From UBA10649 sp963842725 (GTDB lineage: Bacteria > Actinomycetota > Actinomycetes > S36-B12): DNA of 64,000 bases. Both the position numbers and the translations under genes were made by a program. Of this stretch, positions 60,508 to 64,000 are shown one piece after another (the first letter of the stretch is position 1; every line of letters starts with the position of its first letter). The notes under the pieces were generated by a model. It had not been told where the DNA came from, ran no database searches, and was given only the letters and a program-made list of their open reading frames with translations. The stretch is taken from the NCBI GenBank assembly GCA_963842725.1, contig CAWJHN010000003.1, forward strand, positions 124,001 through 188,000. Direction: 5' to 3'.

Positions 60508-61307
60508 CGTCCCCCGCGGATCCAGCCGACCAGCACGTTCCCGCCCATGCACGCGGCCCAGATCGGCTGAGCGAGCTGTCCACGCAGCACGGGTCGCCAG
60601 CCGCGGACCAGCGGGATGGTCACGAGGATGTGCGTGAGGATCGCCCTCTGGCGATCCGGGTGGTTCCGGACGAACTCACGGTAGCCACGTCCGTACGCGC
60701 GCCACTTCGAGAAGTTCTCGGCACGGTCCGGCGGGCAGTAGCGGTAGGCGACCGCGGTGCCGATGCCCTGCCGTAGGCCGCGCCGCTCGAAGTCGACGGA
60801 CATCTGGGTGTCCTCGTGCTCGTGGCCCAGATCCTCAGGGCAGCCGCGCAGGTCGTCCGTGACGTACAGCGCCGGGTGCCCGACCATGTTGGTGTCGGCC
60901 GTCGGCCGGATGGTCTCGATGAAGTACTGGTTCCAGCCCTTGGCCCAGAACGTGCGCGGGTCCACGACGCGCAGGCAGCTCTGCAGCGCCGAGTAGCCAC
61001 CTGCCTGGAGCTCGGCGAGCGTCGTGGCGATCCAGTCGGGGTCGAGTCGGTCGTCGGCGTCGACGAAGGCCGTGTACGGGACGTCGGTCTCGAGGTACCC
61101 GATCCGCCGCGAGGCACCCCGACCGAGTCGACCCGGGGTGAGCACGCGCACGCCTAGGGCCCGGGCGATCGCGACCGTGGCGTCCGTCGAGCCCCCGTCG
61201 ACGACGATCACCTCCTGCGGGTCGGTCGCGAGCACGGCCTCGAGGCACTCCCCGATGTTCGCCTCCTCGTTCAGCGTGATGATCTGTACCGAGACCGGCA
61301 GGGGCAT
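60504..61307 (-). CDS. Family 2 glycosyltransferase (LPS core type)
   Basis: 267 residues. VQIITLNEEANIGECLEAVL, VVDGGSTDATVAIA and FVDADDRLDPDWI are the donor and metal sites; LGHEHEDTQMSVDFERRG lies on the acceptor side. The C-terminus has one short hydrophobic stretch. TAGACT lies exactly six bases before ATG 61307. Confidence 0.87.
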   Translation of the reverse strand: MPLPVSVQIITLNEEANIGECLEAVLATDPQEVIVVDGGSTDATVAIARALGVRVLTPGRLGRGASRRIGYLETDVPYTAFVDADDRLDPDWIATTLAELQAGGYSALQSCLRVVDPRTFWAKGWNQYFIETIRPTADTNMVGHPALYVTDDLRGCPEDLGHEHEDTQMSVDFERRGLRQGIGTAVAYRYCPPDRAENFSKWRAYGRGYREFVRNHPDRQRAILTHILVTIPLVRGWRPVLRGQLAQPIWAACMGGNVLVGWIRGGR

Positions 61308-61349
61308 GGGCCGAGTCTACTGACGGCATTCGGCCGTCCTGAGCGGCAG

Positions 61350-61385
61350 TAAACTTGCCTGATGCGACTCGGTGAACGCGCGTGA
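61350..61385 (+). promoter_or_regulatory. -10 element and possible 7-codon leaderless leader ORF
   Basis: TAAACT (61350-61355) lies exactly six bases before ATG 61362, which opens a 7-codon ORF (MRLGERA) whose TGA overlaps the GTG 61382 start of the next gene. Either this is a tiny coupled leader, or a base error hides that ATG 61362 is the true start of the heptose gene. Confidence 0.4.
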
Positions 61386-62659
61386 GCACCGTCGCAGTCG
61401 TCCTGGCAGGGGGCAGGGGCACCCGCTCCGCCGACCCCAGCACCCCCAAGCTCGCCCAGGTCATCGGCGGCCGGAGCCTGCTCGAGTGGCACGCCCTGCT
61501 GCTCGCCGACTCCGAGGTCGATTCGATGGTCGTCGTCGCCGGCCATCTCGGCGACGCGGTGCAGGACCTGAGCGATGCCCTCGCCGCCGCGCGCCCGTCG
61601 ATCCGCGTCATCCACGAGACCGAGCAGCGCGGGACGGTTCCCGCCCTCGCACTCGCGGCCCAGCACACCGATGCCGAGGAGTTCCTGGTGGTCCTCGGCG
61701 ACATCCTCATGGCGTTCCCGGTCGAGGACTTCCTGCGCCAGTGGAGAGAATCCGGGCGATCGGTCGCCGTGGCGACCCATCCCAGCACCCACCCCGAGGA
61801 CAGCGACGGAGTCTTCGCGGACAGTCACGGCGCCGTGCGCGTGATCGGCAAGTCGACGGACCGGTCGACCATCCCCAACCTGTCGTCGACCGGGCTCTTC
61901 GCGATCACCAGGGAAGGGGTGAACCGCTACCGGACCTGCCGCGACTTCGGCTCCGACGTGCTCACCGCGGCGGCGGCCGACGAGGAGCCTCTTCGCCTGG
62001 GTCAGCAGCCACTACTTCAAGGACACCGGCACGGCACGACGGCTCGATCACGCCCGCGTCGATGTGGCGTCCGGATCCTTCGGGAGGCGCGGCACATCCC
62101 GTCCCCGACCCGCGGTCTTCCTGGATCGGGACGGCGTCATCAACCCCGCGGCGCCCGAGGTCTACCGGGCCGAGCACGTACCGGCTCAACGAGGGGGTCG
62201 GCCGGGCGATCGCGCGGGCGAACCGCCTCGGCATCCCGGTCTTCGTCGTGACGAACCAGCCGGGTCTCGCAAAGGGCTTCATGACGTTCGCCGAGCATGA
62301 CGCGATCCGGGCCCGCATGGACCGCCTGCTGGCGGCGGACGGTGCCTTCGTCGATGACTACGCCTTCTGCCCGCATCATCCGGACCGTGGCTTCGCGGGC
62401 GAGGTCGAGGCCCTCAAGGGACCGTGCGAGTGCCGCAAGCCCGGCGCCGCCATGGCGACCGACCTGGCACGAAGGCACCGCATCGACCTCTCGCACTCGG
62501 TCATGGTCGGCGACACCGCGCTGGACCAGGGTTTCGCACGCGCGGCGGGGCTCGACTTCATCCACGTGGCAGACTCGTGCACGCTCACGGACCCGGATGA
62601 GTGCCGCGCCGGCGGCGCACGAGGCGATAGAGCAGGCAATCGAGGTGATCCCGTGCTGA
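61382..62659 (+). CDS. Fused heptose-1-phosphate nucleotidyltransferase and heptose-bisphosphate phosphatase (three frameshifts as sequenced)
   Basis: The N-terminal half is a sugar-nucleotidyltransferase (VVLAGGRGTRSADPSTPK, LVVLGDILMAFP) like HddC/GmhC. The C-terminal half is a GmhB-type HAD phosphatase: FLDRDGVINPAAPEVY, FVVTNQPGLAKGFM, the zinc motif CPHHP to CECRKPG, and MVGDTALDQGFARAAGLD. No stop codon separates the halves once single extra bases near 61987, 62178 and 62605 are allowed for, giving about 424 residues. It would serve two steps of GDP- (or other NDP-) D-glycero-D-manno-heptose synthesis. Confidence 0.82.
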
Positions 62660-63632
62660 TCTCCCAGGGCCCCCTGCGGGTCAGCCTGTTCGGCGGCGGG
62701 TCCGACCTGCCCGCCTTCCTGGCGGCAAACGACGGGGCCGTCCTGTCGTTCGCGATCGACCGCCGGGTCTTCATCGTCGGCCATCCGTTCACCCACCGCG
62801 AGGGCGTCGTGCTGAAGTACTCGGTCACGGAGGACGTCGCCGAGGCGGCCGACCTCAAGCATCCGATCGCCCGCGAGGTGCTGACGCGGTACGGGGTGAC
62901 GCGACCTCGACATCGCCGTCATGTCCGACGTGCCCGCCGGCACCGGCCTGGGCTCCTCGTCCTCCTTCACGGTCGCCTTCCTCGCCTTCGTCCGCCACCT
63001 GGCGGGGCAGCCGTCCACCCCCGTGGACCTGGCCCGGGAGGCCTGCGAGATCGAGATCGACGTGCTTCACGAGCCGATCGGGTACCAGGACCAGTGGGCC
63101 AGCGCCCTCGGCGGCGTCAACGTCCTTCGCTTCGCCGGAGACCGCGACGGTCGAGGTCGAGTCGGTCGGGCTCACGGCGGCCGCCGCATCGCCCGCTCGA
63201 GCGCAACCTCTTCCTGGTCCCCGTCGGCCGACCGCGGCGCGCCAGCGACCTGCTCGCCCGGCAGGGCGGCGGCAGCTCGGCCCCGGCATCCAGGGCGGAG
63301 GACGTCACCCGACGGATGGTCGCCCAGGTCGACGCAGGGCAAGCGCGCACTCTCGGTCGAACGTCGACGACGTGGGTCCGCTGCTGCACGAGGCATGGCA
63401 GCTCAAGCGCGAGGTCGCCGAGGGCGTCAGCAACCCCGACGTCGACGCCGCTCTATGCCCGGGGCTCGGCCGCGGGCGCTACGGGTGGGAAACTACTGGG
63501 AGCCGGCGGCAGCGGGTACCTCGCTTCTACGTGCCCGGACAGCGAGCACGATCGGTTCCCGGTCCGTGCTGCCGAAGCCGACTAGACTTCCGCATCAGCA
63601 CCCAAGGAGCGGGCGTCATCCATGAGTCCTGA
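62653..63632 (+). CDS. GHMP kinase, D-glycero-D-manno-heptose 7-phosphate kinase-like (many frameshifts as sequenced)
   Basis: HddA-type kinase. GTG 62653 overlaps the preceding stop. PLRVSLFGGGSDLPAFLAAN opens the protein; the ATP loop is DVPAGTGLGSSSSFTVAFL; YQDQWASALGGVNVLRF and GGKLLGAGGSGYLA complete the family pattern. At least eight single-base shifts scatter from 62902 to about 63590, mostly as extra bases. The best end is the TGA at 63630-63632 after STQGAGVIHES, overlapping the gmhA start. Expected size is about 323 residues. Confidence 0.8.
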
Positions 63633-64000
63633 CCTCGCTGCGAGCCCAGCGCCTCGCTCGACGAGACCGTCGCCGCGATCCAGTCCCTCGACCAGGACGG
63701 TCCTGAGTCGCCTGGCCGACCCTCGTCGCCGGCCTCGGCGAGTCCGAGGGCATCCTGTGGACCATGGGCAACGGCGGCAGCTCGTCCACCGCATCCCACA
63801 TGACCTGCGACGTGGGCAAGGGCATCGGTGCCGCCTGCCGGCACCCATCCGGGCCCTGTCCATCAACGAGCAGGCCATCACGCAGTCCGCATGGGCGAAC
63901 GACTTCGGCTTCGAGGACGCCATGCGCAACCAGCTCGAGCAGCTGGCCCGTCCCGGCGACGCCGTGCTGGCATCTCCGGCAGCGGCAACTCCCCGAACGT
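63622..64000 (+). CDS. gmhA: Sedoheptulose 7-phosphate isomerase-like SIS protein (partial, frames broken)
   Basis: The first step of heptose synthesis. From ATG 63622 the frames alternate through LDETVAAIQSLDQDGPE, ESEGILWTMGNGGSSSTASH with MTCDVGKGIG, and ALSINEQAITQSAWANDFGF, running off the right edge at a second SIS motif (SGSGNSPN in a shifted frame). The GNGGS-STASH motif is the GmhA sugar-phosphate site. At least three shifts are visible in 379 bases. Confidence 0.8.
   Translation, partial: MSPDLAASPAPRSTRPSPRSSPSTRTVLSRLADPRRRPRRVRGHPVDHGQRRQLVHRIPHDLRRGQGHRCRLPAPIRALSINEQAITQSAWANDFGFEDAMRNQLEQLARPGDAVLASPAAATPRT

Noticed and set aside
61372..63585. A single 737-codon frame spanning the heptose genes
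   Set aside because: It mixes true segments of two proteins with shadow sequence because of frame breaks; motif order shows separate fused and kinase genes.
25320..64000. Genomic island or prophage
   Set aside because: No integrase, transposase, attachment repeats or tRNA edge is visible, and codon and base use look like the rest of the window.

Overview
The window is chromosomal DNA from a high-GC Gram-positive bacterium (Actinobacteria). Nocardioidaceae (Nocardioides/Aeromicrobium type) fits best, judged from protein flavour only, so the genus is uncertain. Signs are the strong G/C bias at third codon positions, many GTG starts, four-base ATGA/GTGA start-stop overlaps, actinobacterial families such as DUF5926 and DUF4446, and many leaderless-type promoters (TANNNT six bases before ATG/GTG). 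Apart from the first gene (cut by the left edge) and the last (cut by the right edge), the window is packed with genes, and no gene-free stretch exceeds about 190 bases. I see no tRNA, rRNA, CRISPR array, IS element or prophage gene.

Region 1 (1-4.1 kb) is an extracytoplasmic redox module. It holds the start of a response regulator, divergent from ApbE (flavin transferase), a ferric-reductase-like four-histidine membrane protein, a secreted PepSY-like protein with a Pro/Thr repeat tail, and two small paralogous membrane-anchored proteins that flank the set. Region 2 (4.1-9.6 kb) has a divergent MoeA-like protein, a TauE/SafE exporter, a K+ channel with a TrkA domain, a PIG3-type quinone oxidoreductase and a secreted GH88-like hydrolase. 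Region 3 (9.5-23.3 kb) is mostly housekeeping: two acetyltransferase-type genes, serS, HAD phosphatases, rmlD, rmlB, pheA, DUF4446, a TMEM165/GDT1 transporter, DUF5926, a glycerophosphodiesterase and a GlcD-type flavoprotein. Region 4 (23.4-25.3 kb) has two secreted proteins of unknown role.

Region 5 (25.3-64 kb) is a large cell-surface polysaccharide or glycolipid locus. It contains seven big polytopic membrane proteins (probably lipid-linked-sugar glycosyltransferases or a polymerase), seven family-2-like glycosyltransferases plus one further GT-A-like gene, a family-4 glycosyltransferase, a capsule-type GT-B-like enzyme, sugar tailoring enzymes (TylF methyltransferase, PhyH dioxygenase, PglD-type acyltransferase, DegT aminotransferase, two SDR proteins) and an MsbA-like ABC exporter. 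Three nucleotide-sugar routes are visible: dTDP-6-deoxyhexose (rmlB/rmlD), CDP-3,6-dideoxyhexose (rfbF, rfbH, rfbG) with a split transketolase 8 kb away, and D-glycero-D-manno-heptose (a fused HddC-GmhB, then HddA, then GmhA) at the right edge.

Reading frames are broken in several genes without loss of catalytic motifs: 6.7-7.7 kb, 24.2 kb, 52.3-55.3 kb and 61.9-64.0 kb. The pattern looks like consensus errors rather than gene decay, and those genes are annotated as whole loci with the break points stated.
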